Of a stretch of DNA of 64,000 nucleotides, positions 8,484 through 18,133 are shown in pieces. The notes beneath the pieces were generated by a model. That model ran no database searches. It was not told the origin of the DNA and worked only from the letters and a program-made list of their open reading frames with translations. A program made the position numbers and the translations under genes. The DNA is from Janthinobacterium sp. TB1-E2. GTDB lineage: Bacteria > Pseudomonadota > Gammaproteobacteria > Burkholderiales > Burkholderiaceae_D. The stretch spans positions 1,984,001 to 2,048,000 of the forward strand of contig NZ_CP142523.1 in NCBI RefSeq assembly GCF_036885605.1. Reading direction: 5' to 3'. How positions within the stretch are numbered: the first letter of the stretch is position 1; each line of letters starts with the position of its first letter.

Positions 8484-11339
8484 TTAATAGATGCTGGCGG
8501 GCGCGGCCCCGTCCAGCTGGGGCGCCACCAGCGGTAAATCCAGCGTGAAACGCGTGCCGGCGGGGCTGCTGGCCACTTGGATGGTGCCGCCCAGCAGCGC
8601 CGTGACGATGTTGTAGCTGATCGACAAACCGAGGCCGCTGCCGCCCTGGCCCAGCTTGGTGGTAAAGAAAGGGTCGAAGATGCGCGACAAATGCTGTTCG
8701 GCGATGCCGCCGCCATTGTCGGCGAAGACGACCTGCACGCGCGCGCCGTCGAGCGTGGCGGACAGGCGCATGCAACCGGTGCCGGCGGCACCGTCGTTGG
8801 GTGCGGGTGCGAAGGCGTGCAGCAGGGCATTGTTGATCAGATTGGTGATCACCTGGCCGAACGGGCCCGGATAGCTGTCCATGGCGATGCCGAATGCAAT
8901 GTCCGTCTCGATGCGGTGGCCCGAACTGCGGATGCGGTTCATGACGGTGGCGATGATTTCATTGCTTACCTGTTGCAGGTCGAACTGGCGCCGCTGTTCG
9001 GTGGTGCGGTCGACGGCTACCTGCTTGAAGCTGTTGACGAGGTCGGCCGCGCTGTGCAGCCCGCGCATCACCAGCGCCGACGCCTTGCTTGCATCGTCGA
9101 TGTAGGCGGCCAGGTCCGAGCGGCGCAGGCCGGGGCCGTTCATCAGGCGTTCCACGTCTTCCGTCTTTTGCAGCATGGTGCTGGCGATCAACAGGCTGTT
9201 GCCGATCGGGGTATTGAGTTCATGCGCCACGCCGGCCATCAGCGAACCGAGGGCGGCCAGCTTTTCCTGCGACGCCAGTTGCGCCTGGGCGTCCTGCAAC
9301 TGCCGGTAGGCGCTGGCATTGTCGAGCGCGATGGCGCCGTACGCGCACAGGGTGCGGAAGATCAGGCGTTCGCGTTCGCCGTAGGCATGTGCATGGCAAG
9401 CCTGCACCGTCATCACGCCCAGCACGCGCTCGCCCACCGTCAAGGGCACGTACAGCACGCTCTGGTTATGCAGGGTGCCGGGCACCGTGTAGGCGTGGCG
9501 CTTCGGCGGTACCTGGTCGATATACACTTCGCGCCGGCCCAGCAGGCAGCGCACGGAATAGGCACGCGGGTTGCTCAGTGGAATGGCGTTGTCGGACAAG
9601 GGGCGGCCCGCTTCCATGCCATGCGCGCGGCGCAGCGCCGTGCCCGCCGCATCGAGCATGTAGACGGCGAAGGTGTTGACTGGCAGCAAGGCATGCACGT
9701 GGCGGTCCAGCACCTGGAACACGGCGCTGGCGTCGAGGTGGGTGGTGATTTCCTGGCCGATGGCCGACAGCCGTTCCAGGGTGTCGCTGGTTTGCTGCAG
9801 CACTTCGGCGCGCCGTGCTTCCGAGGCGGCCAGTTCGCGGTGGTGATAGCCTTCCGAGCGCGCATGTTCCGTCTGGTGGTAGACCTGCATGGCGGTGGCG
9901 CGGTTGCTTGCCTGCTGGGTGTGGCTTTTTTCGCGCGCCACGCCCGCCGCGAGGGCGATATCGTAGGCGCGCGCATAGTCGCCCGCATGCGCGTACTCGC
10001 GCGCCAGCGCATCGAGCAGTTCGCCGGGCGGCACATAGCCGTCGATGGAGGCGGCCACCTGCAGCGCCTGGTGCAGGAAATGCAGGGCGGGATTGCGCTC
10101 CTGCATGCCTGCGGGCGGCGGCAGGTCGTGGCGCGCATGCAGCATGGACAGCACGCGCAGCGCCGCCACCTGGTGCATGGCGTCGCCCTGCGCGGTGGCC
10201 AGCTGGCAAGCCCGTTCGGCTGCTTGCAGCGCTTCGTCCGGGCGGTCCAGGTAAGACAGCGCGTGGGCGCTGCCGCGCTGCGCCATGCTGCGGAAATCGG
10301 CCTGGCCCAGCGCTTCGGCGCGCTGCGCCAGACGGCTGAAGGCGTCGAGCGCCGTGTCGTAGTCGCCCTTGTCCAGGCTCAGTTCGCCCAGGTGGAATAG
10401 GGCGTTGGCATAGGTGCGCGCGCCCGCCATGGGAGTCAGGATGTGCAGCGCTTCGCGCAGCAAGTCTTCCGCCGCGCCCAGGCGCCCCAGCTTGCGCATG
10501 GTTTCGGCCGTATGCGTCTGGCAGGCGCCGATGCTGCGCGGCCAGCCCGTGGGGCGCGCCAGGTCCAGCGCGCACTGCATCCATTCGAGCGCCGATTCGT
10601 TGTCGTTGAGGCTGGAGAAACAGTCGCCGATATTGATGGCGGCCGTGATGGCGCCGCGCAGCTGGCCGCTTTCCAGGGCCGCTTCGTAGCTTTGCATGTA
10701 GTGGCCGGCGGCCGCGCCCAGGTCGCGCGACGTGTGCGCCAGCAAGCCGCGGAAATCGTGCACCCAGGCGGCAAGCGGCGCGGGCAGCTTGCCGCTGGCG
10801 CCGTCGGCCTGGAAGTGGCCGCCCCAGCGGGTCTGGGCGGCCGGTGCGTCGCGCAAGACGGCCCAGCGCGCCGTGGCCGCGTCGGCCAGGCTGGCGCGCA
10901 TCGCATCGCCGGCGCCGCGCGCTTGCTGCGCCGCGGCCAGCAGTTCGGCATCGCAGCGGGCATGGTCGCCGCGGTCGACGGCGATCGAGGACAGCAGCCA
11001 GTGGGCGTCGGCGCAGCCGGCGCCGTCGCCGAGTGCGCCGCAGGTGGCGCACGCGGCCATGGCCAGGCTTTCCGCGGAGTCGAGCGCGCCTTGCAGCCAG
11101 GCCACTTCCGCCTGCACCAGTTGCAGGCGCGCGCGCGCCTGTTCCAATGCGGCCGCATCGAAGTCGGCCAGCGGCAGCAGCAGATGCGCTTCCTCGCTCA
11201 GCGCAATTGCTCTGTTGCAGTCACGCTGGCGCAAATGCCAGGACAGCAACAGCAGCAGCGGTACGCGCCCGGCGCCGCGCAACGGCAGCAATGCGCTTTC
11301 CCACTGCGCTACGTCATGTTCGAGCGCGAACATTTCCAT
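8484..11339 (-). CDS. Large cytoplasmic sensor histidine kinase with TPR and GAF domains
   Basis: Soluble 951-residue kinase with no membrane helix or signal peptide. Roughly the first 470 residues are helical TPR-like repeats (e.g. NALFHLGELSLDKGDYDTALDAFS). A coiled linker and a GAF domain follow (about 530-680). The HisKA H-box is GVAHELNTPIGN, with LNTP typical of hybrid-type and NtrB-like families. HATPase motifs come last: N box NLINNALLHAF, DNGGGI and GQGGSGLGLS. No response regulator lies next to it, so the partner must be encoded elsewhere. The TPR/GAF sensory half suggests a cytoplasmic ligand or protein partner. The exact role is unknown. Confidence 0.85.
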   Translation of the reverse strand: MEMFALEHDVAQWESALLPLRGAGRVPLLLLLSWHLRQRDCNRAIALSEEAHLLLPLADFDAAALEQARARLQLVQAEVAWLQGALDSAESLAMAACATCGALGDGAGCADAHWLLSSIAVDRGDHARCDAELLAAAQQARGAGDAMRASLADAATARWAVLRDAPAAQTRWGGHFQADGASGKLPAPLAAWVHDFRGLLAHTSRDLGAAAGHYMQSYEAALESGQLRGAITAAINIGDCFSSLNDNESALEWMQCALDLARPTGWPRSIGACQTHTAETMRKLGRLGAAEDLLREALHILTPMAGARTYANALFHLGELSLDKGDYDTALDAFSRLAQRAEALGQADFRSMAQRGSAHALSYLDRPDEALQAAERACQLATAQGDAMHQVAALRVLSMLHARHDLPPPAGMQERNPALHFLHQALQVAASIDGYVPPGELLDALAREYAHAGDYARAYDIALAAGVAREKSHTQQASNRATAMQVYHQTEHARSEGYHHRELAASEARRAEVLQQTSDTLERLSAIGQEITTHLDASAVFQVLDRHVHALLPVNTFAVYMLDAAGTALRRAHGMEAGRPLSDNAIPLSNPRAYSVRCLLGRREVYIDQVPPKRHAYTVPGTLHNQSVLYVPLTVGERVLGVMTVQACHAHAYGERERLIFRTLCAYGAIALDNASAYRQLQDAQAQLASQEKLAALGSLMAGVAHELNTPIGNSLLIASTMLQKTEDVERLMNGPGLRRSDLAAYIDDASKASALVMRGLHSAADLVNSFKQVAVDRTTEQRRQFDLQQVSNEIIATVMNRIRSSGHRIETDIAFGIAMDSYPGPFGQVITNLINNALLHAFAPAPNDGAAGTGCMRLSATLDGARVQVVFADNGGGIAEQHLSRIFDPFFTTKLGQGGSGLGLSISYNIVTALLGGTIQVASSPAGTRFTLDLPLVAPQLDGAAPASIY

Positions 11340-11513
11340 TCAAGCATTCTCCCCGCAAACAGTGGCGCCAGCCTGCGTCCGCACAGGCCATGTGTCATGG
11401 CATTGTAAGCTGCATTCAGGGGAATTGTTCAGTACGCCTGTCAGAATTATGTGGCCGGCATGACGCCGCAGGCGGGGCGCTTTGCCCCATGCCGCATGCG
11501 TTCTGCCGTGCGC

Positions 11514-11966
11514 CTAGCGTGAAACCAGACGAACGCTGTTGACGCTGACGCCGCTGATGCTGCGCGTGTCGTCAGGCAGGCGCAAGCCCGACAGCAGCTG
11601 GGCGTTGTCGATGGTCACCTGTTCGCCCGCATTGCTGAAGGCGAATGTTGCACCTTTCTGGGTGGCAAACTTGCCAGCCCCGATGGGAAGGATTCTCACA
11701 CTGGGTTTTGGCTGCATTTCGCGGTCGTCGATCAGGCGGCCGTAGAAGTGACTGTCTTGCTGGCGCACTTCCAGCCGTTGCCCGTTCGACAGGCGGTATT
11801 GCCGTTCGATCTCGGACGCTTCCTGCGCCGTCACATGGTAGTACGCGTTGCTGCTGACTCTGACACTGCCAGTGGTTTGTGGAGTCGCAACGGTTTGCGC
11901 GTGGGCGGTGCCGGCGACAAGCGCGAACAGGGCGGCGGCAAGGGGGAGGAAACGTTTGGTATGCAT
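11514..11966 (-). CDS. Small secreted protein of unknown function
   Basis: A 150-residue protein beginning MHTKRFLPLAAALFALVAGTAHA, a clear Sec signal peptide cleaved after about residue 23. The mature part is beta-rich with no cysteines or recognised domain. A GAAGG ribosome site about 8 bases before the ATG at 11966 supports this start over an in-frame GTG at 11975. It is monocistronic, with gaps of over 170 bases on both sides. Similar small periplasmic proteins occur in Oxalobacteraceae, but no function can be given. Confidence 0.72.
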   Translation of the reverse strand: MHTKRFLPLAAALFALVAGTAHAQTVATPQTTGSVRVSSNAYYHVTAQEASEIERQYRLSNGQRLEVRQQDSHFYGRLIDDREMQPKPSVRILPIGAGKFATQKGATFAFSNAGEQVTIDNAQLLSGLRLPDDTRSISGVSVNSVRLVSR

Positions 11967-12171
11967 GACATTCACCTTCGATCAGGATGGCTGGATGGAT
12001 GGGAGTTAGATCGTGTGGTCGCTGGCAGGTTTCCGGCAGGGACTGGTGACAAGGTAGCAAACGACCTTTGCCATCGCCAGCGGCAGGCGATGGAAGGCAG
12101 GTTTTACGCGATGAAGTGCATAAAACGGCAGATGAACGGTTTTGGGATTAAAGTCGGAAGGCGTGCTCGGC

Positions 12172-12190
12172 GGCGAAATTAAATTTCGCC
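12172..12190. promoter_or_regulatory. Perfect palindrome between rsgA and the secreted-protein gene
   Basis: GGCGAAATT-A-AATTTCGCC is a perfect 9-base inverted repeat around one base, in an AT-rich stretch about 45 bases past the rsgA stop. It lacks a clean T-tract directly after the stem, so it may be a protein-binding site or a weak terminator. Confidence 0.4.
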
Positions 12191-12235
12191 TGCCGGGTGT
12201 TTTGCGGCGCTATATTTGAATGAGGGAAATATTTC

Positions 12236-13141
12236 TTAATACAAGGTCTGCGCCGATTCATGCAGCAGCTGGCCATACAGGGTATGGCGCATCTTGGCAA
12301 TCTTGCCTTCCGATAAGGCTTGCAGGATGGCGCATTGCGGCTCGATCAGGTGGCGGCAGTTATAGAACTTGCAGCCGCCAAGATACGGCTGGAATTCGCG
12401 GAAGGCCCGCTCCAGCATGCCTTCGGACAGGTGGTACAGGCCGAATTCCTGGAAGCCGGGCGAATCGATGATGGAACTGTTCGCGCCCAGTTCGTCGAGC
12501 TTGTACAAGCGCGTAAAGGTCGTCGTGTGCTTGCCCGTGTCGAGCGCGGCCGAAATTTCGCGCACGGCGATGTCGGCGTCCGGCACCAGCAGGTTGATCA
12601 GCGACGATTTGCCCATGCCCGACTGGCCGATCAGGATCGACGACTGGCCCGCCAGCAGCGGCGCCAGGGTGGCCACGGCGTGCTCGGGTTCGGCACGGGC
12701 CGACACTTCATCGACGGGGTAACCCATCGAGGAATACGGCAGCAGGCGTTCGCGGGCGCGCTCCAGCGAAGCGGTCACGTCCGTTTTGTTGAGGATGATG
12801 CGCGCCTCGATGCCGGCCGCGTCGGCCGCCACCAGCGAGCGCGAGATCAGGTCGTCGGCAAAGCCCGGCTCCGTCGCCACGACGATGAACAGCTGCGTCA
12901 AATTGGCGGCCAGCAATTTCGATTTGTACTGGTCCGAGCGGTACAGCAGGGTCTTGCGTTCCTCGATGCGGTCGATGACGGCCTGGTCGTTGGAAGTGCG
13001 CGTCAGGTGCACGATGTCGCCCACGGCCACATTGGTTTTCTTGCCGCGCGTCACGCATTGCAGCTTGGCGCCATCCACGTCGGCCAGGTAATGGCGGCCG
13101 TGGGCGGCGATGATGACGCCCGTCAACTTGCCTTCGCTCAT
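12236..13141 (-). CDS. rsgA: Ribosome small-subunit GTPase RsgA
   Basis: Circularly permuted GTPase that helps mature and release the 30S ribosomal subunit. From ATG 13141 the protein has 301 residues: an N-terminal OB fold, then a permuted G domain in the order NKTD (G4), [10 protein letters not shown] (G1), DSPG (G3). A C-terminal zinc knuckle has C-x4-C-x-H-x5-C ([11 protein letters not shown]). The start overlaps the dehydratase stop as ATGA. The frame stays open further upstream, but that part lies inside the neighbouring gene. Confidence 0.95.
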   Translation of the reverse strand: MSEGKLTGVIIAAHGRHYLADVDGAKLQCVTRGKKTNVAVGDIVHLTRTSNDQAVIDRIEERKTLLYRSDQYKSKLLAANLTQLFIVVATEPGFADDLISRSLVAADAAGIEARIILNKTDVTASLERARERLLPYSSMGYPVDEVSARAEPEHAVATLAPLLAGQSSILIGQSGMGKSSLINLLVPDADIAVREISAALDTGKHTTTFTRLYKLDELGANSSIIDSPGFQEFGLYHLSEGMLERAFREFQPYLGGCKFYNCRHLIEPQCAILQALSEGKIAKMRHTLYGQLLHESAQTLY

Positions 13142-13503
13142 GCGGACACCTGGCTGCTCTGGTAGATGAGGTCTGCCTTGGCGGCGCAGATAAAGTCGTT
13201 TTCGGACAGGCCGCCGGCGCCCTGGTTGACCGAGTGCGTATCGTAGCGCACGGCGCAGGTTTTGTAAGTAATGATGAGCTCCGGATGGTGGTCTTGCGTA
13301 TGGGTCATATAGGCCAGGGCGTTTACGAACGCCAGGGTCTGGTAGTAATTCTTGAAGCCGAAGTCGCGGCACAGCTTGCCATTTTGCACCGTCCACTGGG
13401 GCAGCAGGGCGTGCAGGGTGGCGATGTCCGTGTCGCCCAGCGCCTGCTGGCGCTGCGCGCAGGACAGTTGGGCCAGGTCTTGCGAGGTCGATGGCGTATT
13501 CAT
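13138..13503 (-). CDS. 4a-hydroxytetrahydrobiopterin dehydratase (pterin-4a-carbinolamine dehydratase)
   Basis: A 121-residue enzyme that recycles the oxidised pterin cofactor of aromatic amino acid hydroxylases. The family signature [19 protein letters not shown] is present, followed downstream by the conserved Asp in LSENDF. The length is typical. The gene overlaps rsgA and the M48 protease gene by 4 bases each, giving a tightly coupled three-gene operon of unrelated functions. No phenylalanine hydroxylase gene is in the window, so the physiological partner is not visible. Confidence 0.9.
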   Translation of the reverse strand: MNTPSTSQDLAQLSCAQRQQALGDTDIATLHALLPQWTVQNGKLCRDFGFKNYYQTLAFVNALAYMTHTQDHHPELIITYKTCAVRYDTHSVNQGAGGLSENDFICAAKADLIYQSSQVSA

Positions 13504-14780
13504 GTGGCAGCCCCTTTCAGGTGGCGGATGCGCACGCTGGCCGGCGGGTGCGAGTCGTAGAAGGCCGAGTGCAGCGGGTCGGGCGTCAAGGTCGACGCAT
13601 TGTCTTCATACATTTTGACGAGGGCCGAGACGAGGTCGTCCGCCTGCGTGTGCGTGGCGGCAAAGGCGTCCGCTTCGAATTCGTGCTTGCGCGAGCTGAG
13701 CGACGTCAACGGTCCCAGCAGGAAAGTGAAGACGGGCAAGGCCAGCATGAACAGCAGCAGGGCCAGCGCATCGGTCGGCTGGCCCGTCAAGGCCAGGGCG
13801 ACAGGGTCGACACCGAGGCCCGCGTAAAACCATGGCTGCGTCTTCAGGAAGCCCAGCAGCGCGAGGAAACCCAGCGAGATGACGAACATCATGGCGATGC
13901 GCTTGACTATGTGCTTGAGCTTGAAGTGGCCCAGTTCATGCGCCAGCACGGCTTCGATTTCCTGCGGCGCCAGGCGCGACAGCAGGGTGTCGAAGAAGAC
14001 GATGCGCTTGTTAGCGCCAAAGCCCGAGAAATACGCATTGCCGTGGGCGCTGCGCTTCGAGCCATCCATGACGAACAGGCCATTCGAGGCGAAGCCGACG
14101 CGCTGCATCAAGCCTTCGATGCGGCTTTTCAGCGCTTCGTCGGCCAGCGGCGTGAATTTGTTGAACAGCGGGGCGATGACGGTCGGGAACAGCACCATCA
14201 TCAGCAGCTGGAAGCCGCTCCAGACGAACCACGCGTACAGCCACCACAGGTCGCCCGACTTGGCCATCAGCGCCAGCACGACCCAGATCAGCGGCAGGCC
14301 GATGGCCGCGCCCAGGCCCACGCCCTTGAGCATGTCCATGAAGAACAGCTTGCGCGCCATGGTGTTGAAGCCGAAGCGCTGCTCCAGCACGAATTGGCGG
14401 TAGTAATCGAAGGGCAGGTCGATCAGGCCGGAAATGGCGGCAAAGGCGGCGATCAGGCCGATCTGGTACAGCATGGGCGAGCCCGGCCCCATCCATTCAT
14501 TCAGGTGCAGCGCCAGCCATTGCAGGCCGCCCAGCAAGGTAAAACCGATCAGCACGGCGTAGTTGACCAGCAAGGTCAGCAGGCCGAACTTGGTCTTCGC
14601 CACCGTGTAGTCGGCGGCCTTCTGGTGCGCGGCCAGCGGGATTTTTTCCGCGAACTCGGGCGGAACAGCGGCGCGGTGGGCCAGCACGTGGCGAATCTGC
14701 CGCGAAGCGAGCCAGAAGCGCACGGCCAGGGTCAAAACGAGGACGGATACAAACAAAATCGAAAACGCGAGTGAATACAT
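13500..14780 (-). CDS. M48 family (Ste24/CAAX prenyl protease 1-like) membrane metalloprotease
   Basis: Integral membrane zinc protease of 426 residues. Several hydrophobic helices precede the HELGH zinc motif (about residues 281-285). The third ligand glutamate lies in [13 protein letters not shown] (about residue 361), as in Ste24p. Bacterial members are thought to act in membrane protein quality control; the substrate here is not known. It is the first gene of the operon with the dehydratase and rsgA, and is divergent from orn with only 56 bases between starts. Confidence 0.9.
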   Translation of the reverse strand: MYSLAFSILFVSVLVLTLAVRFWLASRQIRHVLAHRAAVPPEFAEKIPLAAHQKAADYTVAKTKFGLLTLLVNYAVLIGFTLLGGLQWLALHLNEWMGPGSPMLYQIGLIAAFAAISGLIDLPFDYYRQFVLEQRFGFNTMARKLFFMDMLKGVGLGAAIGLPLIWVVLALMAKSGDLWWLYAWFVWSGFQLLMMVLFPTVIAPLFNKFTPLADEALKSRIEGLMQRVGFASNGLFVMDGSKRSAHGNAYFSGFGANKRIVFFDTLLSRLAPQEIEAVLAHELGHFKLKHIVKRIAMMFVISLGFLALLGFLKTQPWFYAGLGVDPVALALTGQPTDALALLLFMLALPVFTFLLGPLTSLSSRKHEFEADAFAATHTQADDLVSALVKMYEDNASTLTPDPLHSAFYDSHPPASVRIRHLKGAAT

Positions 14781-14836
14781 TCTGTGCCTGTGAGAAAATG
14801 GCTGATTATTTAGTTTGATTAGGCCAAGAGAGAATT

Positions 14837-15445
14837 ATGTCACAAGCGACCGACTTAACTGCAGCCACCTCTGCATCCGCCCCCGCACCCACCGTGCCGG
14901 CACGTCCAAACGAGATGAACCTGGTCTGGGTCGACATGGAAATGACGGGCCTGGAGCCCGATACCGACCGCATCATCGAAGTGGCGGTCGTGGTGACGGA
15001 CATGCATTTGAACCTGCTGGCCGAAGGCCCCGTGTTCGTGATTCATCAATCCGATGAAACTCTGAACAAGATGGATGCCTGGAACAAGGGCACGCACGGC
15101 CGCTCGGGCCTGATCGACAAGGTGAAAGCGTCGACCGTGACGGAAGCGCAGGCGGAAGCGGAATTGATCGCGTTCCTGAAGAAATACGTACCGGCAGGCA
15201 AGTCGCCCATGTGCGGCAACACCATCGGCCAGGACCGCCGCTTCATGGTGCGCGGCATGCCAAAGCTGGAAGCGTTCTTCCACTATCGCAATGTTGACGT
15301 GTCGACACTGAAAGAGCTGTGCAAGCGCTGGAAGCCGGAAATCGCCACCGGTTTCAAGAAACACCAGAAGCATACGGCGCTGGCCGATATCCTGGAATCG
15401 ATCGAAGAGCTCAAATACTACCGCGAGCACTTTATCAAGTTGTAA
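14837..15445 (+). CDS. orn: Oligoribonuclease
   Basis: DEDDh 3'-5' exonuclease that degrades 2-5 nt RNA and pGpG, the breakdown product of cyclic-di-GMP. The catalytic D33 and E35 lie in [12 protein letters not shown], with further acidic residues in [11 protein letters not shown] and the final H/D in [10 protein letters not shown]. The protein has 202 residues, about 20 more than E. coli Orn because of an Ala/Pro-rich N-terminus; an internal Met (residue 27) would remove it. AGAG precedes the chosen ATG. A functional link to the Wsp cyclic-di-GMP pathway is plausible but generic. Confidence 0.94.
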   Translation: MSQATDLTAATSASAPAPTVPARPNEMNLVWVDMEMTGLEPDTDRIIEVAVVVTDMHLNLLAEGPVFVIHQSDETLNKMDAWNKGTHGRSGLIDKVKASTVTEAQAEAELIAFLKKYVPAGKSPMCGNTIGQDRRFMVRGMPKLEAFFHYRNVDVSTLKELCKRWKPEIATGFKKHQKHTALADILESIEELKYYREHFIKL

Positions 15446-15449
15446 TGGT

Positions 15450-15486
15450 GTTGTCGGCTTACGCGCTGCGCGCTAAGCCGACCTAC
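15450..15486. repeat. REP-like palindrome, copy 1
   Basis: TCGGCTTA and TAAGCCGA (15454-15461 and 15474-15481) flank a GC-rich core and are followed by CCTAC. This is the layout of widespread bacterial REP elements. It begins a few bases after the orn stop and could stabilise or end that transcript. Confidence 0.75.
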
Positions 15487-15518
15487 GTGCTCTGATCTGT
15501 TGCTCCGGCTGGTTTGGT

Positions 15519-15535
15519 GGTGTTGTCGGGTTACG
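15519..15535 (+). repeat. Partial REP fragment
   Basis: GGTGTTGTCGGGTTACG repeats the left edge of copy 1 (15448-15464) with one change, but has no matching right arm. It is probably a decayed or truncated copy. Confidence 0.5.
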
Positions 15536-15566
15536 AGCCATCCACCGCCGCTGGCGTAGGTCGGCG

Positions 15567-15604
15567 TAGGTCGGCTTAGCGCCCTGGCGCGTAAGCCGAC
15601 ACAT
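15567..15604. repeat. REP-like palindrome, copy 2, inverted relative to copy 1
   Basis: GTAGGTCGGCTTAGCGCC and GGCGCGTAAGCCGAC form the same palindrome in opposite orientation to copy 1, so the two make a BIME-like pair. Positions 15576-15604 also encode the last residues and stop codon of the neighbouring minus-strand gene. Confidence 0.75.
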
Positions 15605-15941
15605 CCGCTGCCTCGACATCGAGGGCGGACCAAGCGCCATCCTCACCCTGCCATTCCAGCGCAAACGGTCCCGTTTGCCGTAAAGCCGTGATCCAGCGCA
15701 CCGCGCCAGGCTGGCGGAAATATTCCTCGCACTGACCGAACGGCTGGTCCAGCCGGCACAGCACCAATCCCTCGCCCGCGACGGCGCACCATTGCTCATC
15801 GACATCGATCAAGGCTGCGGCCGGGTCGCCATAGAACTCGCCCACGCTCGCTTGCCGGCCATCGGCAGCGATCACCGTGGCGTGCTCGTATTCATGCTGG
15901 ACACTATATGCGGCGCTGCGCGCCAGTTCCCTGCTCGTCAT
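15576..15941 (-). CDS. Conserved hypothetical protein, 3' end formed by a REP element
   Basis: A 121-residue cytoplasmic protein without a signal peptide or recognised domain. The start is ATG 15941, which overlaps the LysR stop as ATGA, so it is probably translated with that regulator. The region is rich in Asp/Glu and aromatic residues (e.g. EFYGDPAAALIDVDEQW). The last eight residues (VSAYAPGR) and the TAA are encoded by REP copy 2, suggesting the original stop was replaced when the repeat inserted. Function unknown. Confidence 0.65.
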   Translation of the reverse strand: MTSRELARSAAYSVQHEYEHATVIAADGRQASVGEFYGDPAAALIDVDEQWCAVAGEGLVLCRLDQPFGQCEEYFRQPGAVRWITALRQTGPFALEWQGEDGAWSALDVEAADVSAYAPGR

Positions 15942-16882
15942 GCTGTCTCCACTGTTGGCCAGACGGTTTCCTGGTCGGCGCGCGCCTCGGCGATCAGCCA
16001 TTCGCAGAATGCATGCACGAGGGGCCGCGTTTCCGCCTGGGGCGAGCGCAGCAGATAATAGCAGTGGGGGCCGCGCACGGCGTGTTCGAATACGCGCACG
16101 AGGCGGCCCGACCGCAAATCGTCGCCGATCAGGGGACTGGCGGCAATGGCCACGCCCTGGCCGCTGGCGGCCGCGTCCAGGCACAGATAGGTGTGCGAAA
16201 AGCGCGCGCCGCTGTTGCCGCTATTGCCGCTGTAATGCACGCCGCAGCTGTGCAGCCAGCGCGTCCAGTCGATTTCGCCGGGCAAGTGCACCTCTGGCTC
16301 GTCGTGCAGCAGCGGATAGCGCAGCAGGTCGGCCGGCTGGCGCAGGCTGGCCGCGTTGGCGCGAAAATCGGGGCTGCAGACGGCGGAAAACCATTCTTCC
16401 ATCAATAAATCGACTTTCAGGCCCGGATAGCGGCCCGGTCCCAGGCGGATGGCCACATCCACGCCGTCGCGCGCCAGGTCGACCGGGTGCATCGACGCCA
16501 GCACGCGCAGCTCGATCTGCGGATAGCGGTCACGCAGCCGGCCCAGGCGCGGCATCAGCCAGCGCGAGACGAGCGAGCTGGTGGCCGTCACCGTCACCAC
16601 CTTGTCGTCGCCCTGGCGCCGCGCCTGTTCGGACACGTCGGCCAGCTGGTTGAGGATCGGCCCCAGCGAGGCCGCATAGCGCTGGCCGGCATTGGTCAGC
16701 ACCACGCCGCGCGGCAGGCGCTGGAACAGCACGATGCCCAGCCACGCTTCCAGCTGTTTCACGTGGTGGCCGATGGCGCCGGCCGACACATGCAATTCTT
16801 CGCCCGCGCGCTGGAAGCCTTCATGGCGGGCGGCCGCCTCGAAGGCGTGCAGGGCGGCAAGTGGGGGCAGGGGACGTGACAT
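15938..16882 (-). CDS. LysR-family regulator (GcvA/AmpR-like)
   Basis: 314-residue DNA-binding regulator from ATG 16882 (MSRPLPPLAALHAFEAAARH). The N-terminal winged HTH (about residues 7-65) has AGAIGHHVKQLEAWLG as its recognition region. The effector-binding domain follows, with the GcvA-subfamily feature DGVDVAIRLGPG. It is divergent from a DMT-family exporter gene, so it probably controls that gene and itself. The ligand is unknown. Confidence 0.85.
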   Translation of the reverse strand: MSRPLPPLAALHAFEAAARHEGFQRAGEELHVSAGAIGHHVKQLEAWLGIVLFQRLPRGVVLTNAGQRYAASLGPILNQLADVSEQARRQGDDKVVTVTATSSLVSRWLMPRLGRLRDRYPQIELRVLASMHPVDLARDGVDVAIRLGPGRYPGLKVDLLMEEWFSAVCSPDFRANAASLRQPADLLRYPLLHDEPEVHLPGEIDWTRWLHSCGVHYSGNSGNSGARFSHTYLCLDAAASGQGVAIAASPLIGDDLRSGRLVRVFEHAVRGPHCYYLLRSPQAETRPLVHAFCEWLIAEARADQETVWPTVETA

Positions 16883-17119
16883 GGCACTCTCAAGAGAATT
16901 GAGCCTCAGTAATATTTGGCCTATCCGTGAAGAATATTGGTTTGTTTCATTTTGCGCAAGCGAATATGATGCCGTCACTGCGTGAAGCGACCCGCAATAG
17001 GATTTACGCATGCATCATCTCCCGGCCTTGCTGGGCATTTATATTTACAACGTTACAACGCCTGGAAAACCGTCGCGATACGCAGCAGGTTTGCCCAGGT
17101 GTACTCAAAGAGGTTAGTC

Positions 17120-18019
17120 ATGTCTGATCGCCGCGCTGTTGCGCTGGTGTTGCTGTCGGCCGCCGGTTTCGGCAGTTCCGCAGTGTTTGCCAAGGCGGCA
17201 TATGCGTCCGGGGTCAACCCGTCGACCATGCTGGCCTTGCGTTTCGTCATCGCCGCCATGCTGTTGCTGCCGCTCGTGTGGCTCGGTGGCTGGCGCTTGC
17301 CGCGCGGCCGCCTGCTGGCCGGCTACATGCTGATGGGCCTGATGTACACGGCCCAGTCGCAAGGCTATTTCAATGCCCTCATGTATGCAAGCAGCGGCCT
17401 GTGCGGCATGCTGCTGTACGTGTATCCCGTGCTGGTCACCATCCTCGCGCTGGCGCTGGGCTGGGAAAAACTGGACCGCCGCATGCTGGTGCTGATGGCG
17501 CTGGCCATCGCCGGCATGGCCATCACCCTGGGCGGCAAGCTGCAGGGTCAGCCCATCGGCATCGCCCTGGCATTGATGGCGGCCGGCGTGTACGCCGTGT
17601 ACATCCTGTTTGGCAACAGCCTGTCGAAAAGCCGCGAGAATATTCACCCATTGGCCGCCTGCGTCGTGATCCTGGGTACGGCAGGCCTGTCGAACAGCGC
17701 GATCGCCTTGTGGCAGGGCGTGTCCTTGCCAGGCACGGCGACGGGCTGGCTTGCCGTCAGCGCCATCGCCCTGTTCTCGACGGCCATCGCCATTGCCGCC
17801 TTCTTTGCCGGCGTGGCGCAGATCGGCGCGGCCAAGGCGTCCATCATTTCCACGTTCGAGCCCGTAATCACGATGGCGTTCGGCGTGACCTTGCTGAAGG
17901 AGTCCGTCAGCGGCACGCAATTGCTGGGCGGCGCCATGGTGCTGGCCGCCGTCGTCTTGCTGGCGCAGCGGCCCACTGCCAAGCCGGTCTCCATGCCGGC
18001 CGTGCAAGCGAGCGCCTGA
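17120..18019 (+). CDS. DMT-superfamily (EamA) exporter
   Basis: Inner-membrane transporter of 299 residues with about ten hydrophobic helices in two EamA repeats (about residues 5-135 and 145-280). The second repeat includes the typical STFEPVITMAFG. Family members export amino acids or other metabolites; the substrate cannot be told. The start is ATG 17120, preceded by AAAGAGG. Divergence from a LysR regulator suggests inducible control. It ends shortly before a very strong terminator. Confidence 0.88.
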   Translation: MSDRRAVALVLLSAAGFGSSAVFAKAAYASGVNPSTMLALRFVIAAMLLLPLVWLGGWRLPRGRLLAGYMLMGLMYTAQSQGYFNALMYASSGLCGMLLYVYPVLVTILALALGWEKLDRRMLVLMALAIAGMAITLGGKLQGQPIGIALALMAAGVYAVYILFGNSLSKSRENIHPLAACVVILGTAGLSNSAIALWQGVSLPGTATGWLAVSAIALFSTAIAIAAFFAGVAQIGAAKASIISTFEPVITMAFGVTLLKESVSGTQLLGGAMVLAAVVLLAQRPTAKPVSMPAVQASA

Positions 18020-18062
18020 CCTTTTTTCCCGAACTGATCGGTTGTATCGATCGGTCTCCTTT

Positions 18063-18099
18063 GCGCCGCGACAGGTTTCCTGTCGCGGCGCTTTTTTTT
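18063..18099 (+). terminator. Rho-independent terminator after the DMT exporter
   Basis: GCGCCGCGACAGG and CCTGTCGCGGCGC form a perfect 13-base stem with a TTT loop, followed by eight T. It insulates the haem operon from the exporter gene. Confidence 0.93.
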
Positions 18100-18133
18100 G
18101 CGCGGTTTTTCTTCACATAAATAACACTTTATT

